From the NCBI GenBank assembly GCA_021808545.1, contig JAKBBM010000004.1:1-58959 (forward strand): a stretch of DNA of 58,959 nt, read 5' to 3'. The position numbers were made by a program, and so were the translations under genes. Of this stretch, positions 8,497 through 17,756 are shown one piece after another. The notes below the pieces were generated by a model that worked only from the letters and a program-made list of their open reading frames with translations, was not told the DNA's origin and made no database searches. Source of the DNA: Pseudomonadota bacterium. Its GTDB lineage: Bacteria; Pseudomonadota; Alphaproteobacteria; Acetobacterales; Acetobacteraceae. Positions within the stretch are counted from its first letter, which is position 1, and every line of letters starts with the position of its first letter.

Positions 8497-9797
8497 GTTC
8501 CAGCCAGGGTCATGCCCTCAATCCGCACGGTGGGCGCATCCGTGCCACGCCGGAAGATGAGATCATCCGCCGGGGTAAGCGTGCGGAACATCTCACGCAA
8601 ATTGCCGGCGATGGTGAATTCCGCCACCGGTTCGGCAAGCTGCCCGTCCCGGATCATGAATCCCGCCGCCCCGCGCGAATAATCGCCGGTCAGCCCGTTC
8701 ACGCCCGAGCCGATCATCTCGGTCACATAAAGCCCCTCGGCAATATCGGCCATCAACGCGGCAGGCGTCAGCGATCCTGGGCGCATATACACATTGCTCA
8801 ACCCCCCAGCATGGCCGGTGGTTTTAAGCCCCAATTGGTTGGCGCTGCGCGTGGCCAAAATCCAGCTTGTCAGCACGCCATCGGCGATGAAATCGCGGGG
8901 GGAGCCTGGCTGGCCCTCACGGTCAAACGGGCGCGAGCGCAGACCGCGCACGCGCAGCGGATCGTCGGTGATGATGACATTGGGCGCGAAAACCAGCTGG
9001 CCCAACGCATCCTTAAGGAACGATGTACCACGCGCGATCGACGCACCGGAAATCGCGCCCGCCAGATGCGAGATAAAGCTGCCCGCCACGCGCGGATCGA
9101 ACAAAATGGGCAGGGTCGCGGTTTTGGGCCGCTTGGGGTTAAGCCTGGCCAGCGCGCGGGCGGCGGCACTGCGCCCCAATGTTGTCGGATCGTCCAAATC
9201 CGCGCCATGCAGGGCAGAGGCATAATCGTAATCGCGCTGCATCTGCGTGCCCTCGCCCGCAATGGCGGTGACCGACACGCCATGCATGGAGCGCGCATAT
9301 TGGCCCATGAAGCCAAGGCTGGTGGCACGCAGAATCACATCGCGCGACCAGGAAGCCGAGGCCCCTTCGGAATTGGTGATGCCAGATACGGCGAGTGCTG
9401 CCTCCTCGGCTTCGGCCGCGCGGGCGATCAGCACAGCCATCTCCGGCTCAGCCCTGTCATCCAGCTCCAGCGGTTCGGCATCCATCGGCGCTGGTGCTGC
9501 GGGGATCTCCTCATACGGATCTTCCGGCACCACGCGCGCCATGGCTACCGCCTGCTCGGCCAGCTGGGCAAAGCGCGTGGGCTCGATCGCGCTGGCCGAC
9601 ACCGTGGCATTGCGCTGGCCGATCATCACATGCAGGCCAAGATTGCGCGTCTCCGCCCGCTCGGTTTCCTCAATCCGCCCCAGCCGCCGCTGCACGGCAA
9701 CCGATGCCCCTTCATGCAGCGCCACCTCGGCCCGCTCGGCCCCGGCGGCGCGCGCGGCCTCCAGCAGCTGGGCTGCCGCTTCCGAAAGCGCGATCAT
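8493..9797 (-). CDS. pmbA: TldD/PmbA family protein (TldE, metalloprotease partner)
   Basis: 434 residues, normal for PmbA/TldE, the non-catalytic partner that forms a proteolytic heterodimer with TldD; the HExxxH zinc motif of TldD is absent, as expected. Recognisable segments are AERAEVALHEG at the N-terminus, GFMGQYARSMHGVSVTAIA in the middle, and GAAGFMIRDGQLAEPVAEFTIAGNLREMF near the C-terminus. Its start overlaps the stop of the M16 peptidase gene, so the order of transcription is thrC, M16, pmbA. No tldD is in the window. Its stop codon is supplied by a dispersed palindrome. Confidence 0.93.
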   Translation of the reverse strand: MIALSEAAAQLLEAARAAGAERAEVALHEGASVAVQRRLGRIEETERAETRNLGLHVMIGQRNATVSASAIEPTRFAQLAEQAVAMARVVPEDPYEEIPAAPAPMDAEPLELDDRAEPEMAVLIARAAEAEEAALAVSGITNSEGASASWSRDVILRATSLGFMGQYARSMHGVSVTAIAGEGTQMQRDYDYASALHGADLDDPTTLGRSAAARALARLNPKRPKTATLPILFDPRVAGSFISHLAGAISGASIARGTSFLKDALGQLVFAPNVIITDDPLRVRGLRSRPFDREGQPGSPRDFIADGVLTSWILATRSANQLGLKTTGHAGGLSNVYMRPGSLTPAALMADIAEGLYVTEMIGSGVNGLTGDYSRGAAGFMIRDGQLAEPVAEFTIAGNLREMFRTLTPADDLIFRRGTDAPTVRIEGMTLAGT

Positions 9798-11059
9798 GCG
9801 GCCAGCCTGTCGATAATGCTGGAGAATTTAGGCACCTGACCAACCGGGCCGATGGTGGCCAGCGTGGGTTTGCGGCGGAAAATCCCGGAGGCTGCGGCGC
9901 GAATATCCGCCACCGTCACCGCCTCGATCCGCGCCACGGTCTCGGCCGCCGGCACCACACGGCCAAAAATCTGCCATTGCCGGGCCAGTTGCTCGCAGCG
10001 CGCGCCGGTGGATTCCAGGCTCATCAGCAGCCCGGCCTTAAGCTGGGCGCAGGCACGGGCGAGCTCGGCCTCGCTTACCGCGCGCTGCACTTTTTCCAGT
10101 TCCTCCAGGGTCACCGGCATCAGCTCAGCCGCTTCCGATTCACCGGTGCCGGCATAAATGCCAAACAGCCCGCCATCGGCCGCGGGGGCGGTGAAGCTGT
10201 AGATGGAATAGACGAGGCCGCGCTTTTCCCGGATTTCCTGAAACAGGCGTGAGGACATGCCCCCGCCAAGCAGGGTGGAGAGCAGCATGGCCGGGTAATA
10301 ATCCGGCTCGCCATAACCCGGCGATGAGAACCCAAGCACGATATGCGCCTGGTCCAGATCGCGCAGCTCCCGATATTCCCCGCCCATATAGTCGGCGGGC
10401 ATGGGGGCTAAACGCTCGGCGCGCGGCAGATCGGCGAAATGCCGGGCCGCCAGCTCCACCACCTGCTCATGCTCCAGATTGCCGCTGGCGGCGATAACCA
10501 TGTTGTCGGGCGTGTAATGCGTCTGCATGAAGCCATGCAGCGCCTCGCGCTTCATGTCGCGGATGATCGCCTCGGTGCCCAGCACCGGCCGGCCCATGGG
10601 CTGGGCCGGATAGGCGGCGGACTGGAAATGGTCGAACACGATATCGTCCGGCGTGTCGTTGGCTTGGCCAATCTCTTGCAAGATCACGCCGCGCTCGCGC
10701 TCCAGCTCATCGGGCTCGAAGCTGGAATGGCAGAGAATATCGCCGATAATATCGGCCCCCAGCGCCAGATCCTCCTTCAGCAGCTTGACATAATAGGCCG
10801 TCTGCTCGCGCGAGGTATAGGCGTTGATATGGCCGCCGACATTCTCAATCGCCTCGGCAATGTCGATGGCCGAGCGGGTCTGCGTGCCCTTGAACGCCAT
10901 ATGTTCCAGAAAATGCGCGGCCCCGTTTTCGGCCGCGGTCTCGTGGCGTGTGCCGGCCCCCACATAGGCGCCGAATGAAACGGTTTCCACCCGTTCCATG
11001 CGCTCGGTCAGCACGGTCAGGCCAGAGGGCAGGGTGGTGATGCAAACCTGTTCGGTCAT
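9794..11059 (-). CDS. M16 family zinc peptidase (processing-peptidase-like)
   Basis: 421 residues, single-chain M16B type related to mitochondrial processing peptidase. The inverted zinc motif His49-Phe-Leu-Glu52-His53 (AAHFLEHMAFKGT) is intact, and the downstream Glu region GGHINAYTSREQTAYYVKLL is present. The C-terminal domain holds the conserved R/Y region around REKRGLVYSIYSF. ATGA overlaps join it to thrC upstream and pmbA downstream. thrC followed by an M16 peptidase is a common alphaproteobacterial arrangement. Confidence 0.94.
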   Translation of the reverse strand: MTEQVCITTLPSGLTVLTERMERVETVSFGAYVGAGTRHETAAENGAAHFLEHMAFKGTQTRSAIDIAEAIENVGGHINAYTSREQTAYYVKLLKEDLALGADIIGDILCHSSFEPDELERERGVILQEIGQANDTPDDIVFDHFQSAAYPAQPMGRPVLGTEAIIRDMKREALHGFMQTHYTPDNMVIAASGNLEHEQVVELAARHFADLPRAERLAPMPADYMGGEYRELRDLDQAHIVLGFSSPGYGEPDYYPAMLLSTLLGGGMSSRLFQEIREKRGLVYSIYSFTAPAADGGLFGIYAGTGESEAAELMPVTLEELEKVQRAVSEAELARACAQLKAGLLMSLESTGARCEQLARQWQIFGRVVPAAETVARIEAVTVADIRAAASGIFRRKPTLATIGPVGQVPKFSSIIDRLAA

Positions 11060-12456
11060 ACTGTATTCCTGTTCGCAAAGCGCCGTACCATGGTTTGCAC
11101 GGCCGCAAGATCGTTCGGGGCCCGGGAAAAATATTCCTCCCTTTCATATAGGTCGGCCAGATGCGGCGGTAAGGGCGGATGCACCCCCACCGCGCGGACA
11201 ATGGCATCGGGGAACTTGGCCGGGTGCGCGGTGGCCGCCGCGATCACGGGCAAGCCAATGGGCCCTTGTTCGCGGGCCGCGGCAATGCCGATGATGGAAT
11301 GCGGGTCGGCCAGATACTGGCTCTCACGGTGGGTGCGCGCGATTTCGGCCAGGGTTTCCTCATCCGACAGGCGAAAACCCGTGAAATCCCGCCGGATGGC
11401 ATGCCACACGGGCTCTGGCACCGCCATGCGGCCATGGGCTCTAAAATCGGCCATGGTTTGGGCGGTGGCGGCGGCATCGCGGCCCAGGAACTCGAACAAA
11501 AGCCGCTCGAAATTCGAGCTGACCTGAATATCCATCGAGGGTGAGAGGCTGGGCGCCACGCCCTGGACCGACATATCGTTGGATGCCAGGAAGCGGGCCA
11601 GAATATCGTTGCGGTTGCTCGCCACGATGAAGCGCGAAATCGGCACCCCCATCTGCCGCGCCGCCCAGGCGGCCAGAATATTGCCGAAATTGCCGGTGGG
11701 CACGGCCACCGCCACCTCCCGGTCTGGGGCGCCGAGCGCAAGGGCGGCCTGCACATAATAGGGGATCTGCGCCGCGATGCGGGCGAAATTGATGGAATTG
11801 ACGGCCGAGAGGTTCATCTCCTGGCGGAAACCCGCATCGGCGAACATTGCTTTTACCAGATCCTGGCAATCGTCGAAATTGCCGTCCACCGCGATATTGA
11901 GGACATTATCGGCGCGCACCGTGGTCATTTGCCGGCGCTGCACGGTGCTGGTCTTGCCCTCGGGATGGAGGATGGTGATATCGATATTGCGGCGGTTGGC
12001 GCAGGCCTCGATGGCGGCCGAGCCGGTATCGCCCGAGGTCGCGCCGACGATGCGCACGCGCTCGCCGCGCGCCGCCAGCACATGCTCGAACAAATGCCCG
12101 ACCAGCTGCAAGGCAAGATCCTTGAAGGCGAGCGTGGGGCCGTGGAACAGTTCCAGCGCGAAGATATTGGTGTCGAGCTGCACCAGTGGCACCACCGCCT
12201 TGTGCGAAAACCCAGCATAGGCGCGCCGGCACATGGCCTGCAAATCGGCAAATTCGATACTGCCCGCGGTAAAGGGGGCCAGCACGCGGGCGGCAAGCTC
12301 GGCATAGGGCAGGCCGCGCAGGGCGCGCAGCGCATCGGGCGAAAGGCGCGGCCAGGCCTGGGGCATATACAGCCCACCATCGGTGCCAAGGCCAGCCAGG
12401 AGCACGCCGGCAAAATCCAGTTCCGCCGCCTGGCCACGGGTCGAGATATAGCGCAT
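11056..12456 (-). CDS. thrC: Threonine synthase
   Basis: 466 residues from the ATG at 12456 (MRYISTRGQA). Converts O-phosphohomoserine to threonine with PLP. The PLP lysine is Lys112 in HGPTLAFKDLALQL, and the phosphate-binding loop is ATSGDTGSAAIEA. The length matches the longer proteobacterial/fungal class. A further 20 codons are open upstream but lack conserved sequence. It is the first gene of a three-gene minus-strand unit. Confidence 0.96.
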   Translation of the reverse strand: MRYISTRGQAAELDFAGVLLAGLGTDGGLYMPQAWPRLSPDALRALRGLPYAELAARVLAPFTAGSIEFADLQAMCRRAYAGFSHKAVVPLVQLDTNIFALELFHGPTLAFKDLALQLVGHLFEHVLAARGERVRIVGATSGDTGSAAIEACANRRNIDITILHPEGKTSTVQRRQMTTVRADNVLNIAVDGNFDDCQDLVKAMFADAGFRQEMNLSAVNSINFARIAAQIPYYVQAALALGAPDREVAVAVPTGNFGNILAAWAARQMGVPISRFIVASNRNDILARFLASNDMSVQGVAPSLSPSMDIQVSSNFERLLFEFLGRDAAATAQTMADFRAHGRMAVPEPVWHAIRRDFTGFRLSDEETLAEIARTHRESQYLADPHSIIGIAAAREQGPIGLPVIAAATAHPAKFPDAIVRAVGVHPPLPPHLADLYEREEYFSRAPNDLAAVQTMVRRFANRNTV

Positions 12457-12487
12457 CGAAAATCCCCTTGATCTGCCCTGGCCTATA

Positions 12488-13636
12488 CTATCGGAGCAAA
12501 GCCGGCAGCAATGCATCCAGCCGCCTGCTCCCCTGCACGGTGGCGGCCAGGGTGGTCTCGTCCAGGGTCAGATACCCTTCCTCGATACAGGCGGCGAGCA
12601 TGTCCGCCAGCACGGCATCGGCCAAAGCCAGGCCGGTGCGCGCGGCAAAATGCGCCAGCGATACGCCTTCGCGCAGGCGCAGGCCCATCAACAGCGCCTC
12701 GCGCGCGCGTGATTCTGAGGGCACGGTCTCCTCATGCGTGGTGCCATGGCCCTGGGCGTTGACCAACGCCATCCAGGCTTCCGGCGCGCGGTGGCGGCTA
12801 GTGGCAAGCAGGCTGCCCCCCACGCTCACCCGCCCATGCGCGCCAGGGCCGATGCCGGCATAATCCTGATAGCGCCAATAGCTGAGATTATGCCGCGATT
12901 CCCCGCCGGGCTTCGCGTAATTGGAGATTTCATACGCGCGCAGGCCAAAGCGCGCGGCTTCCTCCGCCGTCGCTTCGTAAAGGGCCGCCGCCAACTCTGC
13001 GTCCGGCAGTTCAAAATCGCCCCGCCCATACAAGGTGGCGAATTTCGTGCCCTCCTCGATGGTGAGCTGGTAGAGCGAGAGATGATCGGCCGCCAGACCC
13101 AGCGCCTGGCGCAATTCAGCCCGCCAGGCGGCCAGGCTCTGCCCTGGGCGGGCGTAGATCAGGTCGAAGGATAAGCGCGGGAAGAGTTTGGCGCCAAGCT
13201 CTATGGCGGCGATCGCCTGCCTGGCATCGTGCTGGCGGCCGAGGAAGGCCAGGGCGGCATCGTCAAAACTCTGCACCCCGATGGACACGCGGTTGACCCC
13301 CGCCGCGCGATAGCCGGCAAAGCGCCCGGCCTCGATGCTGGTTGGGTTTGCCTCCAGCGTGATCTCGATATTATCGGCGGGCGTGAACAGCCGCGTGGCA
13401 TCCGCGATCAGTGCTGCCACGCTGGCCGGATCCATCAGGCTTGGCGTGCCGCCGCCAAAAAAAATCGAGGTCAGACGCCGGGGACCAAGCCGCAGCCCTT
13501 CCCAGGCCAGTTCCGCGCGCAAGGCGGCCAGCATTTCGGCTTGGGGCATATACGCGCGCACATGCGAGTTGAAGTCGCAATAGGGGCATTTATTCAGGCA
13601 AAAGGGCCAGTGAATATAAAGGGCGAGATCGTCCAT
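12488..13636 (-). CDS. hemW: Radical SAM haem chaperone HemW (coproporphyrinogen oxidase-like)
   Basis: 382 residues from the ATG at 13636. The radical-SAM cluster motif is Cys13-x3-Cys17-x2-Cys20 (PFCLNKCPYCDFNSH). GGGTPSLM follows in the SAM-binding strand and GVQSFDD further on. The length and short N-terminus fit HemW rather than HemN; HemW delivers haem to respiratory enzymes, and most annotated 'HemN-like' proteins of this size are HemW. It is divergent from the ABC exporter and ends 31 bp before the thrC start on the same strand. Confidence 0.92.
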   Translation of the reverse strand: MDDLALYIHWPFCLNKCPYCDFNSHVRAYMPQAEMLAALRAELAWEGLRLGPRRLTSIFFGGGTPSLMDPASVAALIADATRLFTPADNIEITLEANPTSIEAGRFAGYRAAGVNRVSIGVQSFDDAALAFLGRQHDARQAIAAIELGAKLFPRLSFDLIYARPGQSLAAWRAELRQALGLAADHLSLYQLTIEEGTKFATLYGRGDFELPDAELAAALYEATAEEAARFGLRAYEISNYAKPGGESRHNLSYWRYQDYAGIGPGAHGRVSVGGSLLATSRHRAPEAWMALVNAQGHGTTHEETVPSESRAREALLMGLRLREGVSLAHFAARTGLALADAVLADMLAACIEEGYLTLDETTLAATVQGSRRLDALLPALLR

Positions 13637-13653
13637 CGCCTGGACATAGCGCA

Positions 13654-14406
13654 ATGGCGCGGCGTATCCCAGCGGTCATGCATGCCATCGCGGTTGATCA
13701 TCTTTCAAAACGTTACGCCCACACGCTGGCAGTGGATGATATTTCCTTTACCCTGGAGCGGGGCAACATTCTGGGCCTGCTGGGCGGCAATGGCGCGGGC
13801 AAGACCACCACCATCTCCATGTTGCTGGGGCTGCTGGTGCCCACATCCGGGAAAATCACCCTGCTTGGGCACGATATGGCGCATGACCGCTTCGCCGCCC
13901 TGGCGCGGATGAATTTTTCCTCGCCCTATATCGCCCTGCCGGCGCGCCTGTCGGTACGGGAGAATCTGGAAGTTTATGGGCATCTCTATAACGTGCCCGG
14001 GCTTAATGCCCGTATCCGCGAGTTGGCCGCGCAGTTCGATCTCACCGGGCTGTTGGCCCGCCCGGCGGGTGAACTCTCGGCCGGGCAGAAAACCCGTGTC
14101 GCTTTGGCCAAATCGCTGATCAACCGGCCCGATCTGCTACTGCTGGATGAGCCGACCGCAAGCCTGGACCCCGATACGGGCGATTATGTGCGCACCGTGC
14201 TGGAGGCGTACCGCGATGAGACGGGGGCGGCCATTTTGCTCGCCTCGCACAACATGGCCGAGGTGGAGCGGCTTTGCGATGATGTGCTGATGATGAAAAC
14301 CGGGCGGATCGTCGACCAAGGCCGGCCAGCCGAGCTGATTGCCCGCTACGGACGGCAAACCATGGAGGACGTGTTTTTGCACATTGCGCGCAGTGAAGCA
14401 TTATGA
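13654..14406 (+). CDS. ABC transporter ATP-binding protein
   Basis: 250 residues. Walker A GGNGAGKTTT (about residues 44-53), signature LSAGQKTR, Walker B LLLLDEPTASLDPD, and the H-loop ASHNMAEVE are all present, so it should hydrolyse ATP. It resembles the DrrA/NatA-type ATPase of ABC-2 exporters. A second ATG at 13678 (MHAIAVDHLSKRY) starts right at the conserved fold and may be the true start; it would widen the gap to divergent hemW from 17 to 41 bp. Its stop overlaps the permease start. Confidence 0.92.
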   Translation: MARRIPAVMHAIAVDHLSKRYAHTLAVDDISFTLERGNILGLLGGNGAGKTTTISMLLGLLVPTSGKITLLGHDMAHDRFAALARMNFSSPYIALPARLSVRENLEVYGHLYNVPGLNARIRELAAQFDLTGLLARPAGELSAGQKTRVALAKSLINRPDLLLLDEPTASLDPDTGDYVRTVLEAYRDETGAAILLASHNMAEVERLCDDVLMMKTGRIVDQGRPAELIARYGRQTMEDVFLHIARSEAL

Positions 14407-15203
14407 ATCCCGCCTTGCGCCGCGTTTGGGGGCTGATTTACCGGCATGTCGCCTTGTACCGCCGCTCCTGGCCGCGTCTGGTGGAAATCGCCTATTGGCC
14501 CACGCTTAACATGCTGATCTGGGGGTTTACCTCGCTTTATATCGCGCAGGCGCACAGCGCCCCGCGCGCCGTGATCGCGGGCGGGCTGATCGGCGGAGTG
14601 CTGCTATGGGAGATCACGCTGCGCGGCCAGATGGGGCTGACCTTAAGCTTTCTGGAGGAAATCTGGTCGCGCAATCTCGGGCATTTATTTGTCAGCCCCT
14701 TGCGTCCGGGCGAGATGCTGGCCGCCTTGCTCACGGTCTCGGCCGTGCGCACAACCCTTGGCCTGCTTCCTGCCACAATCATCGCCTACCTGCTCTACCG
14801 CTATAATATTTTTGCGCCGGGACCCGTGATGCTGCTGTTTTTCCTCAATCTTCTCGTCATGGGCTGGTGGGTGGCGTTGGGCATCATCTCGCTCTTGTTC
14901 CGCTATGGCGCGGGGGCCGAGGCGCTGGCCTGGACATTGGCGTTTGGCATCACCCCGCTGGCTTGTGTTTATTATCCGCTGGCGGCGCTGCCCGTCTGGC
15001 TGCAGCCTTTCGCGCAGATCCTGCCGGCGGCGCATATTTTTGAGGGCATGCGCGCTGCCCTGCTGCATCATGTCACGGATTGGCGGGAGCTTGCCCTGGC
15101 CTTTGGGCTGAATGCCGCCTGGACATTGGGCGCCATTGCCTTGTTCGCGGCTGAATTCCGCCGCGCGCGGGTGCGTGGCGCGCTAATTGCGATTGGAGAA
15201 TGA
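14403..15203 (+). CDS. ABC-2 type transporter permease
   Basis: 266 residues, about six membrane segments, beginning after an amphipathic N-terminus (RRVWGLIYRHVALYRRSW). The segment LACVYYPLAALPVWLQPFAQILPAAHIFEGMR is the conserved ABC-2 C-terminal motif before the last helix. Overlapping starts couple it to the ATPase upstream and the phosphatase downstream. The exported substrate cannot be told from sequence. Confidence 0.9.
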   Translation: MNPALRRVWGLIYRHVALYRRSWPRLVEIAYWPTLNMLIWGFTSLYIAQAHSAPRAVIAGGLIGGVLLWEITLRGQMGLTLSFLEEIWSRNLGHLFVSPLRPGEMLAALLTVSAVRTTLGLLPATIIAYLLYRYNIFAPGPVMLLFFLNLLVMGWWVALGIISLLFRYGAGAEALAWTLAFGITPLACVYYPLAALPVWLQPFAQILPAAHIFEGMRAALLHHVTDWRELALAFGLNAAWTLGAIALFAAEFRRARVRGALIAIGE

Positions 15204-15862
15204 GCATGCGGCATCGTTTTTGGCTGATTCGCCACGCCCTCGTGCATCCGGACTCCATGGCCTATTTGTATGGTACCGACGATGTGCCCGTCTGCCCCGA
15301 CACCATGGCCGCCGACACCGCGCGCTATGCCGTCCTGGCCGCGCGCCTGCCGCGCCCGGCCCGGCTGGTCTGCTCGCCGTTGCGCCGCACCCAAGACACC
15401 GCCGCCGCCCTGATGCGCGCCGGTTACCCAAAGCAGCCCGCCTTACTCGACCCCGCCTTCGTCGAGCAGGATTTTGGTGCGCTGCAAGGTCAGCCCATCG
15501 CCGATTTCCATGCGCGCGGGCAGGATGAGCGGCATCCGTTCTGGCCCATCCACGCGGCTGAAACCCCGCCCGAGGGCGAGAGTTTCGCGCACATGGTCGC
15601 GCGTGTCGGTGCTGGGCTGGACGCGCTGCTCACCACCGCCCCCGGGCGCGATACCATTATCATCAGCCATGGCGGAGCGATCCGCGCGGCCTGCGCGCAT
15701 GCGCTGGGCCTGACCCCGCATCAGGCTTTGTGCCTGCAGATTGACAATATCTCCCTCACCCGGCTTGAACATAACGAGCATGGCTGGCGGGTCTTGTCGG
15801 TGAATGAGCATTCGGTGGCGGTTGCGTCCGTAGCCGCCAAACAACAACAAGGAGCCTTGTGA
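15200..15862 (+). CDS. Histidine phosphatase family protein
   Basis: 220 residues of the phosphoglycerate-mutase-like superfamily. The phosphohistidine motif appears as IRHALVHP, RHA in place of the commoner RHG. VCSPLRRTQDTA gives the second Arg, and IIISHGGAIRAACAHALGL holds the second catalytic His. The start overlaps the permease stop, and an alternative ATG lies two codons on. Possible substrates include small phosphoesters such as alpha-ribazole phosphate; none is favoured by context. Confidence 0.88.
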   Translation: MSMRHRFWLIRHALVHPDSMAYLYGTDDVPVCPDTMAADTARYAVLAARLPRPARLVCSPLRRTQDTAAALMRAGYPKQPALLDPAFVEQDFGALQGQPIADFHARGQDERHPFWPIHAAETPPEGESFAHMVARVGAGLDALLTTAPGRDTIIISHGGAIRAACAHALGLTPHQALCLQIDNISLTRLEHNEHGWRVLSVNEHSVAVASVAAKQQQGAL

Positions 15863-16551
15863 TGAAACGCCTGCTGCTTGCCGTAACGCTTGCCCTTGGC
15901 ACCGCCGCCCCAACCCTGGCCATGGCCGATCCCATCCAGCATCTGGTGGATAGCTCCACACTGTCGCTGGAAGACATGATGGGCGGCTCCGAGGGTACCC
16001 AAGCCCAGAATTTCCTGCGCAAGGCCAAGGCCGTGGTGATCTGCCCGGATATTTTCCGCGCCGGCTTCATTCTGGGCGGCGAGGGCGGTAGTTGCGTGAT
16101 GTCCGCCCGCCTGTCCGACGGCAGCTGGTCCGACCCCGCTTTTTACAGCATGGGCAGTGCGAGCCTTGGCTTTCAGGCCGGGATTCAGAGTGCTGAGCTG
16201 ATGATGCTGGTCATGACCAATGGCGGGTTGAACGCGCTGCTGAACTCGCAATTTAAATTCGGCGCCGATGCCGGGCTGACCGTGGCCACCTTGGGGGCGG
16301 GAGTAAGCGGGGCGATGTCCACCGCAATCGATGCCGATATTATCAGCTTCTCCAAGAGCCAGGGCCTGTATGGCGGCATTTCGCTCTCGGGCGCCATTCT
16401 CTCTAACGATTCGGGCAAAGAGCAGAAATATTACGGCCAGCAGCTCGATGCGCGGCAGATCGTGGTGGGCGGTCAGGGCTCTAACCCGGGTGCCAACCCG
16501 CTGAAGACGCTGCTGGCGCGTTACGGCGCCCCGGCGCAGCAAACGCGCTGA
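15859..16551 (+). CDS. SYLF-domain (Ysc84-like) lipid-binding exported protein
   Basis: 230 residues with a Sec signal peptide (MKRLLLAVTLALGTAAPTLAMA, cleavage near 22-24). The rest matches the Ysc84/SYLF actin- and phosphoinositide-binding fold: AKAVVICPDIFRAGFILGGEGG and the Gly-rich AGLTVATLGAGVSGAMSTAIDADIISFSKSQGLYGGISLSG. Bacterial members are thought to act in the periplasm on lipids, but their role is unsettled. It is the last gene of the ABC/phosphatase run, with an ATGA overlap upstream, and converges on the AraC regulator. Confidence 0.9.
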   Translation: MMKRLLLAVTLALGTAAPTLAMADPIQHLVDSSTLSLEDMMGGSEGTQAQNFLRKAKAVVICPDIFRAGFILGGEGGSCVMSARLSDGSWSDPAFYSMGSASLGFQAGIQSAELMMLVMTNGGLNALLNSQFKFGADAGLTVATLGAGVSGAMSTAIDADIISFSKSQGLYGGISLSGAILSNDSGKEQKYYGQQLDARQIVVGGQGSNPGANPLKTLLARYGAPAQQTR

Positions 16552-16577
16552 TCCCTCCGCGCGCTGGCGTGGCGCGT

Positions 16578-17474
16578 TTAATGGCGGTGAATGGTTTTGC
16601 GGAACGCGGACGGGCTTTGGCCGCAGAGGCGCCGGAACGCGACCGCAAAGCCGGTGGGAGAGGCGAACCCAAGCTGATAGGCAATGTCCTTGATTGAGCG
16701 GTCCCGCGCGGCCAGTAATGTTTGCGCGCGTTCGATACGCACGCGCTGGACATGGGCGTGGATCGTCTCGCCGCGTGCCTGGCGGAAGCTGCGCATCAGA
16801 TGTCCTGGGCTGACATCGCATATGCGGGCCAGTTCAGCGATTGTTGGGCTGCGATCGAGCGCGTTGGCTATGTAATCTGTCAGCCGGGTCAGCTGGGCGG
16901 GGGAAAGCCCGCCAGAATGGGACCGCCGTTTCTCGGAATCCTGGCGGACATGGCGCACCACATCGACAATGGCCGCGCGGACCAGAAGATCGCTCATCGT
17001 TTCGCGGGCAAAGCCGGGCGCGCGCAGCTCCAGGGCCAAGCGATGCATCATTTCCTTGAGCTGCGGCGCGCGAATATCACCGCAGGCAAGCAGCTGGTTT
17101 TCGGACAGGCCCTGTTCAAACAGCGCCAAATCGGGGAATGCGCCGTAATCGAGCCGGCATGATAGGGTTTGTTGCACGCCGCCTGGCCCCCAGCCGATAA
17201 TAGGCACGCCGCCTGGCACAAAGGTAATGTTGCCAAACCGGAAGGCGCTGGTCTTTTGCCGCTCGCGTATATAGCGTCCCGTGGCTCCGTGTGCGCGCCC
17301 GCTGAGACTGACCGAGAGAACATGATCGGCGCGGGTTTTGCCGCCATGGGTGGGCGCTTCGTGGTTATAGGTGCGCAGTTGCAGGTTAATCCCCGGAAGC
17401 GAGAGCATCGCCTCGACCTCATAATCACGCGCACGCGGCGCCAGCGCGCGTTCGATCGCAGCCTTGTCGTGCAT
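16578..17474 (-). CDS. AraC/XylS family transcriptional regulator
   Basis: 298 residues. The C-terminal ~100 residues carry two helix-turn-helix motifs: PTIAELARICDVSPGHLMRSFRQARG and RDRSIKDIAYQLGFASPTGFAVAFRRLCGQSPSAFRK. The N-terminal part is a cupin-like sensing domain (ADHVLSVSLSG ... ITFVPGGVPIIGW). It is divergent from the P450 operon across 282 bp of otherwise empty DNA, so it is the obvious candidate activator of that operon. The inducer is unknown. Confidence 0.92.
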   Translation of the reverse strand: MHDKAAIERALAPRARDYEVEAMLSLPGINLQLRTYNHEAPTHGGKTRADHVLSVSLSGRAHGATGRYIRERQKTSAFRFGNITFVPGGVPIIGWGPGGVQQTLSCRLDYGAFPDLALFEQGLSENQLLACGDIRAPQLKEMMHRLALELRAPGFARETMSDLLVRAAIVDVVRHVRQDSEKRRSHSGGLSPAQLTRLTDYIANALDRSPTIAELARICDVSPGHLMRSFRQARGETIHAHVQRVRIERAQTLLAARDRSIKDIAYQLGFASPTGFAVAFRRLCGQSPSAFRKTIHRH

Positions 17475-17756
17475 TGTTTTGTCCTTGTTCCTCCCGCGTT
17501 TTCGCGTGCTTATCCAAAACGCACCAAACTATATCGCCAGATCCGCCGATCGGCCAGCATCGCGCCGAAAATGTTGGCTTTTGAATAGATGTGCGTTTTG
17601 GGCAGGTTTTTAGGCTTTGCGGCGCCACGCGCCTGGGCGTAGCCTCGCTCATTATAATAAGCCCCCGTCGCGAGCCCGCGCGGCGCTGATGTGGAGAGGA
17701 GTGTCATTTTCCGATGCGACCCCGCCGATTGCATATGTTGAGAAAACGGCTCTCCC

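Noticed and set aside
8481-9839. 452-codon open frame on the plus strand
   Set aside because: It is antisense to pmbA, whose protein motifs are clear. Long antisense frames are expected in GC-rich DNA, and the translation is Arg/His/Gly-rich with no domain.
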